32,762 nt of DNA, taken from assembly GCF_014649115.1 (NCBI RefSeq), contig NZ_BMSK01000011.1:288452-321213 (forward strand). The letters are read 5' to 3'. A model generated the notes under the pieces. That model was not told where the DNA came from, searched no databases, and saw only the letters and a list, made by a program, of their open reading frames with translations. Source of the stretch: Streptomyces eurythermus (lineage in GTDB: Bacteria > Actinomycetota > Actinomycetes > Streptomycetales > Streptomycetaceae). Numbering within the stretch: the stretch's first letter is position 1; each line of letters starts with the position of its first letter. Position numbers and translations under genes: made by a program. Of the stretch, positions 23,334-31,912 are shown piece by piece.

Positions 23334-24548
23334 TCAGGGCTGCGCGGGCAGCAGCCGTTCGATGACGGTGGCCGCCGCGGCGGCGCCTCCGGCCGCCCGG
23401 ATCCGTTCGCGCATCCACCGCAGCCGCTCGCGGATCCCGTCGTCGGCGAGCACGCGACGCGCGGTGGCGCGCAGGTCCGCCGCGCTCACCCCGGGGCCGG
23501 GCAGCTGGGCGCCCAGGCCGAGTTCGGCGATCCGGCGCGCGGTGGCCCGCGGTTCCGTCATCACCGGTACGGCCACCACGGGGACGCCGTGCGAGAAGGC
23601 CTCCATCGCCGTGCTCATCCCGCCGTGGTTCACCACCAGGGCCGTGTGCGGGAAGACGTCGGCGAGCGGGACGAAGTCCCGTACGCGGACGTTGTCCGGC
23701 AGCGGGCCCAGGTCCTCGGGGGCCAGGCCGCCGCCCAGCACCAGCAGGACGTTCCAGGGCTCGTCGCGGAACGCCTCGACGCAGGCGCGGAAGAAATCGG
23801 GCCGCTGGTTGTAGAGGGTGCCCATGCTCACCATGACGAGCGGCCTGCCGTCGTGCGGCGGCTCCCAGGTGCCGTGGAAGGAGGCGCGGGGCGCGCACGG
23901 CCCGACGAAGTGGTGCTGGTCGTCGAAGGTCTCCCCGGCGTACTGGAAGGTGCGGGGCATGTAGAGCAGGGCCGGGCCGCTGTGGACGCGCCCGGTGAAG
24001 GTGCCCGCGTCGTCGTCGACGCCCTGCGCGCGCAGCAGCCGGTCGATCCCGCCGACGAGTTCGAGGAGGGCGGGATCGTCGGGGGGCCCGGCCGCCTCCG
24101 CGCCGGGGTGCATGGACCAGTGCTCGTTGGCCGCGTACGTCGGGGTGCTGCGGATGGCCGGGACGCCCCACCGGTCGGCGAGGATGCGTCCCGTCCAGAA
24201 CGACGAGGGATCGTGCACGATCACATCGGGGCGGTCGTCCCGGAAATGCCGCTCCAACGGCTCCACGGTCCGGTCCGTCATCTCCAGCAGCCATTCAAGG
24301 ACGCGGAGTATCTCGCCCTTGTCGGTGTACTCGTCGGAATTCTGCTGCGGCACCATGTGGGTGCGGAACCGCTCCCGGTCCATGGGATAGGTGACGGCCT
24401 CCGCGCCGACGCGCCGCGCGCGCCCCGCGATGTCCTCCGGCAGTGCGTAGGTGACCCGGTGACCGCGCGCCACGAGTTCCTCGGCCACTCCCAGGGTCGG
24501 ATTCACATGCCCGGGCACGGGGAGGATGAAGAATGCGATATGAGCCAC
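23334..24548 (-). CDS. OleD/MGT-type GT1 glycosyltransferase
   Basis: A 404-residue GT-B fold enzyme. N-terminal domain: HIAFFILPVPGHVNPTLGVAEELVARGHRVTYALP with catalytic His14 and the partner Asp in VIVHDPSSF. C-terminal donor domain: VMVSMGTLYNQRPDFF, NVRVRDFVPLADVFPHTALVVNHGGMSTAMEAFSHGVPVVAVPVMTEPRATARRIAELGLG. The HGGM and the overall pattern match the macrolide glycosyltransferase group (OleD, MGT), although the usual E/DQ after the donor motif is EP here. It probably attaches the deoxysugar made by its neighbours; some relatives instead inactivate macrolides with UDP-glucose. GTG 24548 is chosen from homology and an AAGGG ribosome site. First gene of the leftward sugar operon. Confidence 0.92.
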   Translation of the reverse strand: MAHIAFFILPVPGHVNPTLGVAEELVARGHRVTYALPEDIAGRARRVGAEAVTYPMDRERFRTHMVPQQNSDEYTDKGEILRVLEWLLEMTDRTVEPLERHFRDDRPDVIVHDPSSFWTGRILADRWGVPAIRSTPTYAANEHWSMHPGAEAAGPPDDPALLELVGGIDRLLRAQGVDDDAGTFTGRVHSGPALLYMPRTFQYAGETFDDQHHFVGPCAPRASFHGTWEPPHDGRPLVMVSMGTLYNQRPDFFRACVEAFRDEPWNVLLVLGGGLAPEDLGPLPDNVRVRDFVPLADVFPHTALVVNHGGMSTAMEAFSHGVPVVAVPVMTEPRATARRIAELGLGAQLPGPGVSAADLRATARRVLADDGIRERLRWMRERIRAAGGAAAAATVIERLLPAQP

Positions 24549-24766
24549 GCGGAACCCTTCACTGGGTGTTTTCGGTCGCACGAACGGAGCCGCGCCGGGC
24601 GGAATGAGACGCGCCTTCGGGCAGTACGGCGCCACACAGTAAAAGAGCCGTCCGGTGGACGGCAATACCGAGCTGACATAGTGCGGTTCGCTCGTTCGTC
24701 GGCGTCATGTGACAAAGTGCCGCCCGATTCGTCGATCGCCCGTCACCACGGCGGGAGAATCCGGTA
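24549..24766. promoter_or_regulatory. Divergent promoter region, glycosyltransferase / C-methyltransferase
   Basis: A 218-base gap between divergent sugar genes. CTGACA at 24673-24678 could be a -35 for the rightward gene, and GGGAG at 24753-24757 is its ribosome site. An attenuator-like hairpin for the leftward direction is listed separately. Confidence 0.5.
24641..24663 (-). terminator. Hairpin plus T-run upstream of the glycosyltransferase
   Basis: On the minus strand GCCGTCC-ACC-GGACGGC (24647-24663) forms a 7-bp stem followed closely by TCTTTT (24641-24646), a classical intrinsic terminator, rare in this GC-rich DNA. It lies about 95 bases before the glycosyltransferase start in the same direction, so it could be an attenuator, or stop antisense transcripts. 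Confidence 0.5.
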
Positions 24767-25999
24767 ATGATCATCACTGCGTGCCGTATCTGCGGCAATC
24801 GCGAGCTGCTCCCGGTGCTGGATCTCGGGGAACAGGCGCTGACCGGTGTGTTCCCGACGCGCCGCGACCAGGAGGTCCCCTCGGTGCCGCTGGAGCTGGT
24901 CGTCTGCTCCCCCGCGGGATGCGGGCTGGTGCAGCTGCGCCACACCCCCGACGCCGATCTGATGTACGGCGACGATTACGGTTACCGCTCCGGTATCCGG
25001 CCCTTCATGATCCACCATCTGCACGACAAGGTGGCGGCCATTCTCGACCTGGTGGAACTGGGGCCGCGGGACCTGGTCGTGGACATCGGCAGCAATGACG
25101 CCACTCTGCTGCGCGGCTATCCCGAGGACGGGCCCCGGCTGGTCGGTATCGACCCGACCGGCGGTAAGTTCCGCGACAGGTATCCGGCGAACGCGGAACT
25201 CGTCGTGGACTACTTCTCCCGGAAGACGTTCGAGGACCGTTTCGGCCGGCAGCGGGCGAAGGTCGTCACGTCCATCGCCATGTTCTACGACCTGCCGGAT
25301 CCGATGCGTTTCATGCAGGACGTCCACGACATCCTCGCCGACGACGGCATCTGGGTCATGGAGCAGAGCTACATGCCGTCCATGCTGGGCGCGGACGCGT
25401 ACGACGTGGTGTGCCACGAGCACCTGGAGTACTACGCCCTGCGGCAGATCGAGTGGATGGCCGAGCGGGTCGGACTGACCGTGATCAGGGCGGAGCTGAC
25501 CGAGGTCTACGGCGGCAGTCTGTGCGTCACGCTGGCCAGGAGCCCCGGCCGGTACGCGCGCGACGAGGCGGGGCTCGCGCGGATCCGGGCGCGGGAGGCG
25601 GAGGCCGGGCTCGACACCACCGCTCCGTTCGAGGCGTTCGCCCGGCGGGTCGAGCGGCAGCGGGAGGCCCTGCTGGAGTTCCTCGCCCGGTCCCGGGAGG
25701 CCGGGAAGGTGACCTTCGGGTACGGCGCCTCGACCAAGGGGAACGTGATTCTCCAGTACTGCGGGCTGACGGAGCGGGACCTGCCCTGCATCGGTGAGGT
25801 CTCCCCGGAGAAGGCGGGCCGCTTCACGCCCGGCACACGGATCCCGATCGTGTCCGAGGAGGACGCCAAGGCGGGAAAGCCGGACCAGTTGCTGGTACTG
25901 CCGTGGATCTACCGGGACGGCTTCGTCGAGCGGGAGCAGCGGTTCGTGGCCGGCGGCGGCAAGCTGGTCTTCCCGTTGCCGGAGCTCAGCGTCGTCTGA
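24767..25999 (+). CDS. NDP-hexose C-methyltransferase (EryBIII/TylC3/EvaC family)
   Basis: A 410-residue SAM-dependent enzyme that puts a methyl group on a ring carbon of a keto-sugar nucleotide, usually C3. Seen: zinc-binding N-terminal domain with Cys6, Cys9, Cys47 and Cys52 (CRIC ... CSPAGC); YGYRSG; the SAM motif LVVDIGSNDATLL (103-115); the catalytic-region CHEHLEYYAL with His217, Glu218 and His219; and the C-terminal domain with FGYGASTKGNVILQYCG and LVLPWIYRDGFVERE. The length is normal for the family. It stands alone on the plus strand, convergent with the aldo-keto reductase gene across a strong hairpin. It predicts a branched sugar of mycarose, axenose or similar type. Confidence 0.95.
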   Translation: MIITACRICGNRELLPVLDLGEQALTGVFPTRRDQEVPSVPLELVVCSPAGCGLVQLRHTPDADLMYGDDYGYRSGIRPFMIHHLHDKVAAILDLVELGPRDLVVDIGSNDATLLRGYPEDGPRLVGIDPTGGKFRDRYPANAELVVDYFSRKTFEDRFGRQRAKVVTSIAMFYDLPDPMRFMQDVHDILADDGIWVMEQSYMPSMLGADAYDVVCHEHLEYYALRQIEWMAERVGLTVIRAELTEVYGGSLCVTLARSPGRYARDEAGLARIRAREAEAGLDTTAPFEAFARRVERQREALLEFLARSREAGKVTFGYGASTKGNVILQYCGLTERDLPCIGEVSPEKAGRFTPGTRIPIVSEEDAKAGKPDQLLVLPWIYRDGFVEREQRFVAGGGKLVFPLPELSVV

Positions 26000-26037
26000 G
26001 CAGGGTCGCCGTCCGGCCGGCGGCATCGGCCGGCCCC

Positions 26038-26086
26038 GCGGGCGGGCGTATCGGCGGGCGGTGCGCCGGCCGATACGCCCGCCCGC
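26038..26086. terminator. 18-bp bidirectional terminator hairpin
   Basis: A perfect 18-bp inverted repeat (arms 26038-26055 and 26069-26086) with a 13-base loop ends one base before the stop codon of the leftward aldo-keto reductase and follows the methyltransferase stop by 38 bases. It should stop both convergent transcripts. Confidence 0.85.
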
Positions 26087-27094
26087 TCACCCCGCGCCGG
26101 TCATCGGAGGCCGTGCGGCGTCGCCCGGTACGGGGAACAGGGCGTCGAGTTCGGCCAGTTCCTCATCGCCCAGGTGCAGGTCGAGGGCGCGCAGCGCCGA
26201 GTCGAGCTGTCCGAGGGTGCGTGGCCCGATCACCGCGCCGCTGATGCCCGGCCGGGACAGCACCCAGGACAGGCCGACCTCCGCCGGGTGCTCCCCGATG
26301 CGCTCGCAGAACCGCTCGTACGCCTCGATGTTGGCCCGCAGGTCCGGCAGGAGTTCCTGCGCGCGGCCCTGGGCCGACTTCACGGCGGTGCCCTCCGCCA
26401 GCTTGCGCAGTGCCCCGCTCAGCAGTCCGCCGTGCAGCGGTGACCAGGCGAACACCCCGACCCCGTACGCCCGGGCGGCGGGGATCAGCTCCGCGTCGGC
26501 CCGGCGCATCGCCAGGTTGTAGATGCTCTGCTCGGAGACCAGCCCCATGGTGTTGCGGCGCATGGCGGTCTCCTGCGCGGCGGCGATGTTCCAGCCGGCG
26601 AAGTTCGACGAGCCGACGTAGCAGACCTTCCCGCTGGTCACGAGGCGGTCCATGGCCTGCCAGATCTCGTCCCAGGGTGCTGCGCTGTCCAGGCGGTGCA
26701 TCTGGTAGAGGTCGATGTGGTCGACGTCGAGGCGGCGCAGCGACTGCTCGCAGGCGGCGACGATGTGCCGGGCCGACAGTCCTCCGTCGTTGACCCGGTC
26801 GCTCATGTCCTCGCCGACCTTGGTGGCCAGCAGGACGTCCTCCCGCCGGACACCGCTCTTCGACAGCCAGCGGCCGACGAGTTCCTCGGTGTGTCCCTTG
26901 TGGACGCGCCATCCGTAGATGTTCGCCATGTCGACGCAGTTGATGCCGCGGTCGAGCGCGGCGCTCAGCAGCCGCGAGGCATCGGCGTCCTCCACCCGTC
27001 CGCTGAAGTTCACCGTGCCCAGCCAGAGCCGGCTCACCAGAGTCGCGCTGCGTCCGAGCCGTACGTACGGTGTCCGCTTCCGGTCCTCGCTCAC
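26087..27094 (-). CDS. Aldo-keto reductase of the EryBII/TylCII type
   Basis: A 335-residue TIM-barrel oxidoreductase with the AKR tetrad Asp55, Tyr60, Lys92 and His133 (CVDMANIYGW, LLATKVGE, LYQMHRLD) and the C-terminal NADPH site GISGAVIGPRTLGQLDSALRALDL. In 2,6-dideoxysugar pathways this subfamily reduces the 2,3-enol or 3-keto intermediate formed by the 2,3-dehydratase. GTG 27094 follows AAGGGAAG. It is 54 nt downstream of the 4-ketoreductase gene on the same strand, probably one operon. Confidence 0.92.
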   Translation of the reverse strand: MSEDRKRTPYVRLGRSATLVSRLWLGTVNFSGRVEDADASRLLSAALDRGINCVDMANIYGWRVHKGHTEELVGRWLSKSGVRREDVLLATKVGEDMSDRVNDGGLSARHIVAACEQSLRRLDVDHIDLYQMHRLDSAAPWDEIWQAMDRLVTSGKVCYVGSSNFAGWNIAAAQETAMRRNTMGLVSEQSIYNLAMRRADAELIPAARAYGVGVFAWSPLHGGLLSGALRKLAEGTAVKSAQGRAQELLPDLRANIEAYERFCERIGEHPAEVGLSWVLSRPGISGAVIGPRTLGQLDSALRALDLHLGDEELAELDALFPVPGDAARPPMTGAG

Positions 27095-27148
27095 GCTCGG
27101 ATTCTTCCCTTCAACTCGGCCATGGGGGCTCGCTGAGCCGGTGTCCGG

Positions 27149-28162
27149 TCACGGCTCGCGCGATGTGCTCGCCTCCGCGGCGACCAGTGCGGCCACCAGT
27201 TCGTCCAGCCCCTCGTGCAGGGGTACGGAGGGGGACCACCCCGTCACGGCGCCGAACGCCGCGGGGTCGCAGTCCGGAGTGCGGAAGTCGCCCGCTTCGG
27301 CGAAGTCGGGCGGTTCCACGGAGAGGACCGGGACGGGCGGGCGTCCGGTCCGTTCGGCCACGGTGTCCGCGAGGGAGCGGAACACGTCGCCGAGGCGGAC
27401 GCGGCTGCCGCTGCCGACGGACCAGTCGCCGCCCTGGAGGCGCGGCAGGTGGTCCAGCGCGGTGACGAAGGCGCGGGCGGCGTCGCGCACGTGGAGGAAG
27501 TCGCGTTCGACGGTTCCGTCGTGCCACATGGTGAGCGGAGCGCCGTCGAGGGCGCGCCGGGCCATCGCGGCGAGCACGCCGCGCCCGGACGAACCGGTCA
27601 GCGGGGCGCGGCCGTAGACGGTCGACAGCCGCAGCGCGACACCCCGGACGGTGCCCCGTGCGGTGGCCTCCCGCAGCAGTTCCTCGGCGGCGATCTTCTG
27701 CCGTGCGTAGGCGGCGCGGGCGTGGTCCGCGGCTCCGCCGGCCTGCGCGGTGCTCGCGAACACCACCGCGGGCGCGGGGGCGTCACGTCCTTCGAACACC
27801 GTGACCAGGTCGCGCATCAGGCCGATGTTCACCCGCTCCGAGTCCTCACCGGCGGCGCGCCAGGAGCGGTCGCCGCCGACGTGGGCGGCGAGGTGGACGA
27901 CGGCGTCGGCTCCCTCGACGGCGCGGGCGACCGCGCCGGGCCGGGCGAGGTCCGTCCGGTACCCCTCGATCTCGGCCACGGCCCGCGGGGGTACGGGACT
28001 TACGCCCCGGGCCACCGCGCGGACCCGCACCGGCAGGCCGGCGAGCCGGTCGATGACGGCGGGCCCGAGGAACCCGGACGCGCCGAGTACGACGATCAGT
28101 GGTCCGCTGGTGTTCCGCGACTGGTTCAGCACCTCGGCAGCGAGCTTCACATGTCTCCTCAT
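27149..28162 (-). CDS. NDP-hexose 4-ketoreductase (EryBIV/TylCIV type)
   Basis: A 337-residue extended SDR of the NAD-dependent epimerase family. Seen: LIVVLGASGFLGPAVIDRL (NAD-binding), DAVVHLAAHVGG, VVFASTAQAGG with the active-site Ser/Thr, YARQK (Tyr-x3-Lys) and LRLSTVYGR. It reduces the C4 ketone as the last step before glycosyl transfer and fixes the C4 configuration. Start ATG 28162 is likely; GTG 28150, just after AGGAG, is an alternative. The longer frame upstream has no homology. First gene of a two-gene leftward operon with the aldo-keto reductase. Confidence 0.9.
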   Translation of the reverse strand: MRRHVKLAAEVLNQSRNTSGPLIVVLGASGFLGPAVIDRLAGLPVRVRAVARGVSPVPPRAVAEIEGYRTDLARPGAVARAVEGADAVVHLAAHVGGDRSWRAAGEDSERVNIGLMRDLVTVFEGRDAPAPAVVFASTAQAGGAADHARAAYARQKIAAEELLREATARGTVRGVALRLSTVYGRAPLTGSSGRGVLAAMARRALDGAPLTMWHDGTVERDFLHVRDAARAFVTALDHLPRLQGGDWSVGSGSRVRLGDVFRSLADTVAERTGRPPVPVLSVEPPDFAEAGDFRTPDCDPAAFGAVTGWSPSVPLHEGLDELVAALVAAEASTSREP

Positions 28163-28573
28163 CCGCCCATCCCCGTGCGCCGAACCTATCAGAGGGGTGA
28201 TCGCCCGTACGAGGGTTGACGTGCCAATTCGTCGTGCGCGGGGACGATTTGATGAAGCTGTGTCATGTCGGCACACCCCTCCCCGCCGCGGGCGGTCCCG
28301 AGGGCCCCGGACGCACCGCGCGCCACGGCACCACGGTTCCGGGACCACCGCCCGGACCGCCCCGGACGGCCTGCGCGGGGGTGACCGCGGTGGTCCGGCC
28401 ACCCCCCGGCCGACTGTATGGGGGCGTCCGCGGCCACCGCTGTGAACCGGCCACCGCGGCCCCGGGACAAGTGGGTCGCCTGCGGACCTGTGGCCTCCGG
28501 TTGCGGCGGACAAGGCTGAGGACCCGACGAGCCCGACCGGCAAGCACTGCGAATCCCGACTCTGAGGAGCTTC
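28163..28573. promoter_or_regulatory. 411-base divergent gap, 4-ketoreductase / transposase-like gene
   Basis: No gene is seen. For the leftward gene TAGGTT on the minus strand (28183-28188) is a possible -10. The heptamer GGCCACC recurs at 28397, 28432 and 28449, twice extended to GGCCACCGC with 17-base spacing, which might be protein-binding repeats. The rightward gene has a GAGGAG ribosome site at 28563-28568. Confidence 0.45.
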
Positions 28574-29818
28574 ATGGGGACGCTGACGACTGCCCCGACG
28601 ACCCCCCACCATCCGGCCCACTCCCCTGAAGCGCACCTCACCGAAGAGGTGTGTGCCTCGGTGCTGGCCTCACTGCGCCGCCGCGACCAGCGGCACAAAG
28701 GACGGCTGTACGTGAACGGACTGCTCACCGCGCGGGGCCGCAAGACGATGCGGAACCTCGCCACCAGCACGCGCGAACCCGCCGCCGCCCAGAGCCTTCA
28801 CCACTTCATCAGCGTCTCGACGTGGGACTGGTCCGAGGTACGCGCCTCGCTCGCCCGCCGGATGGAACGGCTGATGACGCCGCACGCCTGGGTGGTGCAG
28901 CCCATGGTGACGCCGAAGAGCGGTGTGCACTCGGTGGGGGTCCAGCGGCGCTTCATCCGCCACCTGGGCCAGGCCGTCACCAGTCAGCACAGCCACGGGC
29001 TGTGGCTCGCCGGCCAGAGCGCGGCGGCGCCGGTCAACTGGCAGCTGTCCGTGGGCGAGGACCGGCCCGGCGCCCCCGCGCCCGGTGTGCGCGACGGTGT
29101 GCCCGAGACCGTGGGCGGCGGCTGGTCCGGTGACGACACGGCGATCTCGGTGGTCCTGCAGGCGGCTTCCTGGGGACTCACGCCGAGACCCGTGGTGATC
29201 GACGCGCGGGATGTGCCGCCGGCACCGCTCATCGAGGCGTTCACCGCCGCCGACCTGCCGTTCCTGCTGCGCGTGGGGGGCAACACCCCCCTGCTGGCAC
29301 CGGACCTGTCGAGCGGGCAGCGCCGGGTGCTGTCGGCGTCCGCGGAGCACCTCACCACGCTCGCCAGGTCGCAGCAGCGGCCCGTGGAGTGGGTGGACCC
29401 GGCCGTGCCGCGGGTGCTGCGCACCGGTCTGGTGGCGCTGCTTCCGGTGCTGTGGCCGGGGGTCACCGTGCCGCGCCGGCCGCGCCCGGCCGGTGTCCGG
29501 GTGGTCGCCCCGCGGCGGTCCGGCGGGGCGGAGCTGCTGCTGATGGGCGAGTGGCAGCCGAACAGACGGCGCGTAGCCGAGCTGTGGCTCACCAACATGA
29601 CCGGCGCGGGCCGCGGCACCCTGCTGCGGCTGAGCAAGCTCACCCGGCGGGCCGACACCGACTTCGCCCGCATCTGCATGGACGTCGGCGCCCAGGACTT
29701 CGAAGGGCGTTCGTACCACGGGTGGCACCGTCACATGACGATGGTCTCCCTGGCGCACGCGGTCCGGGTGCTGACGCGGGAGCACCACGCGGGCGAGGAG
29801 CTCGAGCGGTCCGGGTGA
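28574..29818 (+). CDS. DDE transposase-like protein with degraded catalytic residues
   Basis: A 414-residue protein related to IS701/IS4-type DDE transposases: GRKTMRNLA, TPKSGVHSVGVQRRFIRHLGQ, LASWGLTPRPVVIDA-like segment, and the C-terminal FEGRSYHGWHRHMTMVSLAHA are all recognisable. Active members have a WVxDDTxFPKKG first Asp and an IERDYxELK Glu/Lys; here these positions read WVVQPMVTPKSG and RADTDFARIC, so the first Asp, the Glu (now Asp) and the Lys are gone, while the middle Asp (VVIDA) remains. No terminal inverted repeats or target duplication were noticed. It is full length with a good ribosome site, so it looks domesticated, perhaps as a DNA-binding regulator. Confidence 0.85.
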   Translation: MGTLTTAPTTPHHPAHSPEAHLTEEVCASVLASLRRRDQRHKGRLYVNGLLTARGRKTMRNLATSTREPAAAQSLHHFISVSTWDWSEVRASLARRMERLMTPHAWVVQPMVTPKSGVHSVGVQRRFIRHLGQAVTSQHSHGLWLAGQSAAAPVNWQLSVGEDRPGAPAPGVRDGVPETVGGGWSGDDTAISVVLQAASWGLTPRPVVIDARDVPPAPLIEAFTAADLPFLLRVGGNTPLLAPDLSSGQRRVLSASAEHLTTLARSQQRPVEWVDPAVPRVLRTGLVALLPVLWPGVTVPRRPRPAGVRVVAPRRSGGAELLLMGEWQPNRRRVAELWLTNMTGAGRGTLLRLSKLTRRADTDFARICMDVGAQDFEGRSYHGWHRHMTMVSLAHAVRVLTREHHAGEELERSG

Positions 29819-29821
29819 GCG

Positions 29822-31747
29822 TCAGCGGTCCCGGGAAGCGCAGTCGTCCGTGTCCGGCGCCTGTGACGCGCAGCGCGTGCGGTGCAGCCGCAGCGCGAGC
29901 TGCAGTTCCAGGGCGTGGTCCGGCTCCTGCCAGCCGCGGCCCAGCAGCTGGGTGATGCGTTCCAGACGCCGGGAGACGGTGTTGGGGTGGACGTACAGCA
30001 GCTCGGCCGCGCGGGTCGGGCTGCACGCCGCCTGGAAGTACGCCTCCAGCGTCTCGACGAGCACGGTGAACCGCTGGGTGTCGTACTCGATGACCGGGCC
30101 GATGATCTTGTTGACGAATTCGGTGACGTCGTAGTCCTCGGCGAACAGCAGGCCGAGGAAGCCGAGGTCCCGCGCGCAGGCCGCCCGCCCCTCGCCGCCC
30201 ATGGCGATGAGGGCCTCCACGCAGCGCATCGCCTCCTGGTAGAAGCGCTGGATGGACTCGGGGCCGTCGGCGGGACCGGCGGCCCCGACCGTCACCGGCA
30301 CCTCGAGCGCCGCGCTGAGCCGGGCCGACACCTCGTGCGCCATGGCCGCCGGGTCGTCCCCGGGCAGCAGCAGCACCACGAAGTCCTCCCGGGTCATCTT
30401 CAGGCCCCGGCGGCGCCGCACCCAGGAGGTGGCCCAGGCGGTGGCGTGTTCGGCGACCGGGCCGTCCGGGCGGGCGATGACCACGATGTGCGGACGGTCC
30501 AGCCGCACCTGGAGCCGGCGGGCCCGGGCCACCGCCACCTCGGCGGGGTGGTGGATGCTGATCAGGTCTTCCAGCAGGTCGTCCCGCCACTGGTGGTCGG
30601 CGGGGGCGGAGCGCCGCAGTTCCAGCACCATGCTGACGACGTTGGCCACGGCGAACAGCAGCTCCGGCGGGCCGGGGTCCCCCGTCCCGTCCGGGCGGTG
30701 CAGGAGCCAGCCGGGGTCGGAGCGTGCGGTCAGCGTCGCCATCCAGGTGCCGTCGGCCAGCTCGACGGGCGCCCCGGAGGCGTGGAGGTCGAGGTACGCC
30801 CGTTCCAGCTCGGCCTCGTGCGGCCGGCGTATGTGTCCGGAGGCGCCGACGGTGTCGCCGTGCCGGTCGTAGACCGCCAGTGCTCCGCCGAGCTCACGGG
30901 CACAGTGGTCCAGCACCTCGTCCAGCTCGGCGCCGTCGAGCGCCAGTTCCAGCAGGCGCTGCTGGATGCGGGCCGGCCCCGGCGGGCCGGGCTCGGCGGG
31001 GCCGGCACCCGCCCGCGGGCCGCCGTCCTGCCCTTCCAGCCGGGCGAGGAGCCGGTCCGAGGCGACGGCGACGGCGGCGATGTCGGCGAGCGACTGCAGC
31101 AGCGCCACGTCGTCCGGCAGGAAGTCGTGCGCGCTGCGGTCCGCCACGTAGAGGACGCCCAGTTGCTCGCTGTCCGACCGCAGGGGGACGGACAGCATGG
31201 CGCGCAGCCCTTCCGCCTGCACGGTGTGGTCGACGACCGGATCGTGGGCGATGCGTTCCTCGGTGAGGTAGTCGACCGCCCAGAACGGGCCCTGGTGCCG
31301 GGCGACGGCCCCGCCGAGTCCCCGCGTGACGGGCACCCGCAGGCCGGGCAGGCGGGTGGTGACGGCGCCGTCGACGGCGCTGATCACGGCGTCGCCGCCC
31401 GGCTCCTCGAGGAGGGCGATGCAGGCGAGGTCGCTGTGCATCAGCATCCGGGTGCGCCGGACGATCTGGTCGAGCGCCGCTCCCGGGTGCGGGGACCGGG
31501 TCAGCTCGCGCACCACGTCGATGAGGCCGGTGAGCTCCGCCTCGCGCCGCCGGCCGCGGCTGACGCGGTCCTCGATCTGGAGCGCGAGGCGCTTGGCCCG
31601 GCCGAGGTACTCGATGGTCTCGGGGTCGGCGCCCTCGGCGCCGGCCCGCTGCACCAGTTCCTCGTACCGCCAGGCCGGAGCGTCGGCGGTGAGGAGTTCC
31701 AGGAAGCGCAGCGTCCCGGCCGTTCCCTTTAAAGTCTCGTCTCCCAT
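29822..31747 (-). CDS. GAF/PucR-type transcriptional regulator with a TTA codon
   Basis: A 641-residue regulator. Residues about 85-230 form a GAF-type ligand-binding domain (LMHSDLACIALLEEPGG, GLGGAVARHQGPFWAVDYL, GLRAMLSVPLRSDSEQLGVLYVADRSAHDFLPDDVALLQSLADIAAVAV). A middle region follows, and the C-terminus carries the PucR/CdaR helix-turn-helix (VLVETLEAYFQAACSPTRAAELLYVHPNTVSRRLERITQLLG). Codon 6 is TTA (31730-31732), so translation should need the bldA tRNA. ATG 31747 is preferred over the adjacent TTG. It is convergent with the transposase-like gene, 3 bases apart. It may respond to a small molecule and act on this cluster; the target is unknown. Confidence 0.9.
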   Translation of the reverse strand: MGDETLKGTAGTLRFLELLTADAPAWRYEELVQRAGAEGADPETIEYLGRAKRLALQIEDRVSRGRRREAELTGLIDVVRELTRSPHPGAALDQIVRRTRMLMHSDLACIALLEEPGGDAVISAVDGAVTTRLPGLRVPVTRGLGGAVARHQGPFWAVDYLTEERIAHDPVVDHTVQAEGLRAMLSVPLRSDSEQLGVLYVADRSAHDFLPDDVALLQSLADIAAVAVASDRLLARLEGQDGGPRAGAGPAEPGPPGPARIQQRLLELALDGAELDEVLDHCARELGGALAVYDRHGDTVGASGHIRRPHEAELERAYLDLHASGAPVELADGTWMATLTARSDPGWLLHRPDGTGDPGPPELLFAVANVVSMVLELRRSAPADHQWRDDLLEDLISIHHPAEVAVARARRLQVRLDRPHIVVIARPDGPVAEHATAWATSWVRRRRGLKMTREDFVVLLLPGDDPAAMAHEVSARLSAALEVPVTVGAAGPADGPESIQRFYQEAMRCVEALIAMGGEGRAACARDLGFLGLLFAEDYDVTEFVNKIIGPVIEYDTQRFTVLVETLEAYFQAACSPTRAAELLYVHPNTVSRRLERITQLLGRGWQEPDHALELQLALRLHRTRCASQAPDTDDCASRDR

Positions 31748-31912
31748 CAACGCCCCCGGTTGTTGCTGGTGACCCGCGCCGGGATTCGGCGATCCCGGCG
31801 CCGTCGCCTTACGTGCGCGGGAGCGCCGGTGCCGGCAGACTGGTCGGGGTCATGCCCGTCCTGCGCTCCCTGCCCCACCGGTGATCGGGTTCGGTCCCCG
31901 GAGCGACAACAA

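Noticed and set aside
28163..28636. N-terminal extension of the 4-ketoreductase
   Set aside because: No homology before MRRHVKLAAEVLN; the extension runs through the divergent promoter region.
28574..29818. An active insertion sequence
   Set aside because: Key catalytic residues are replaced and no terminal inverted repeats or target-site duplication were noticed.
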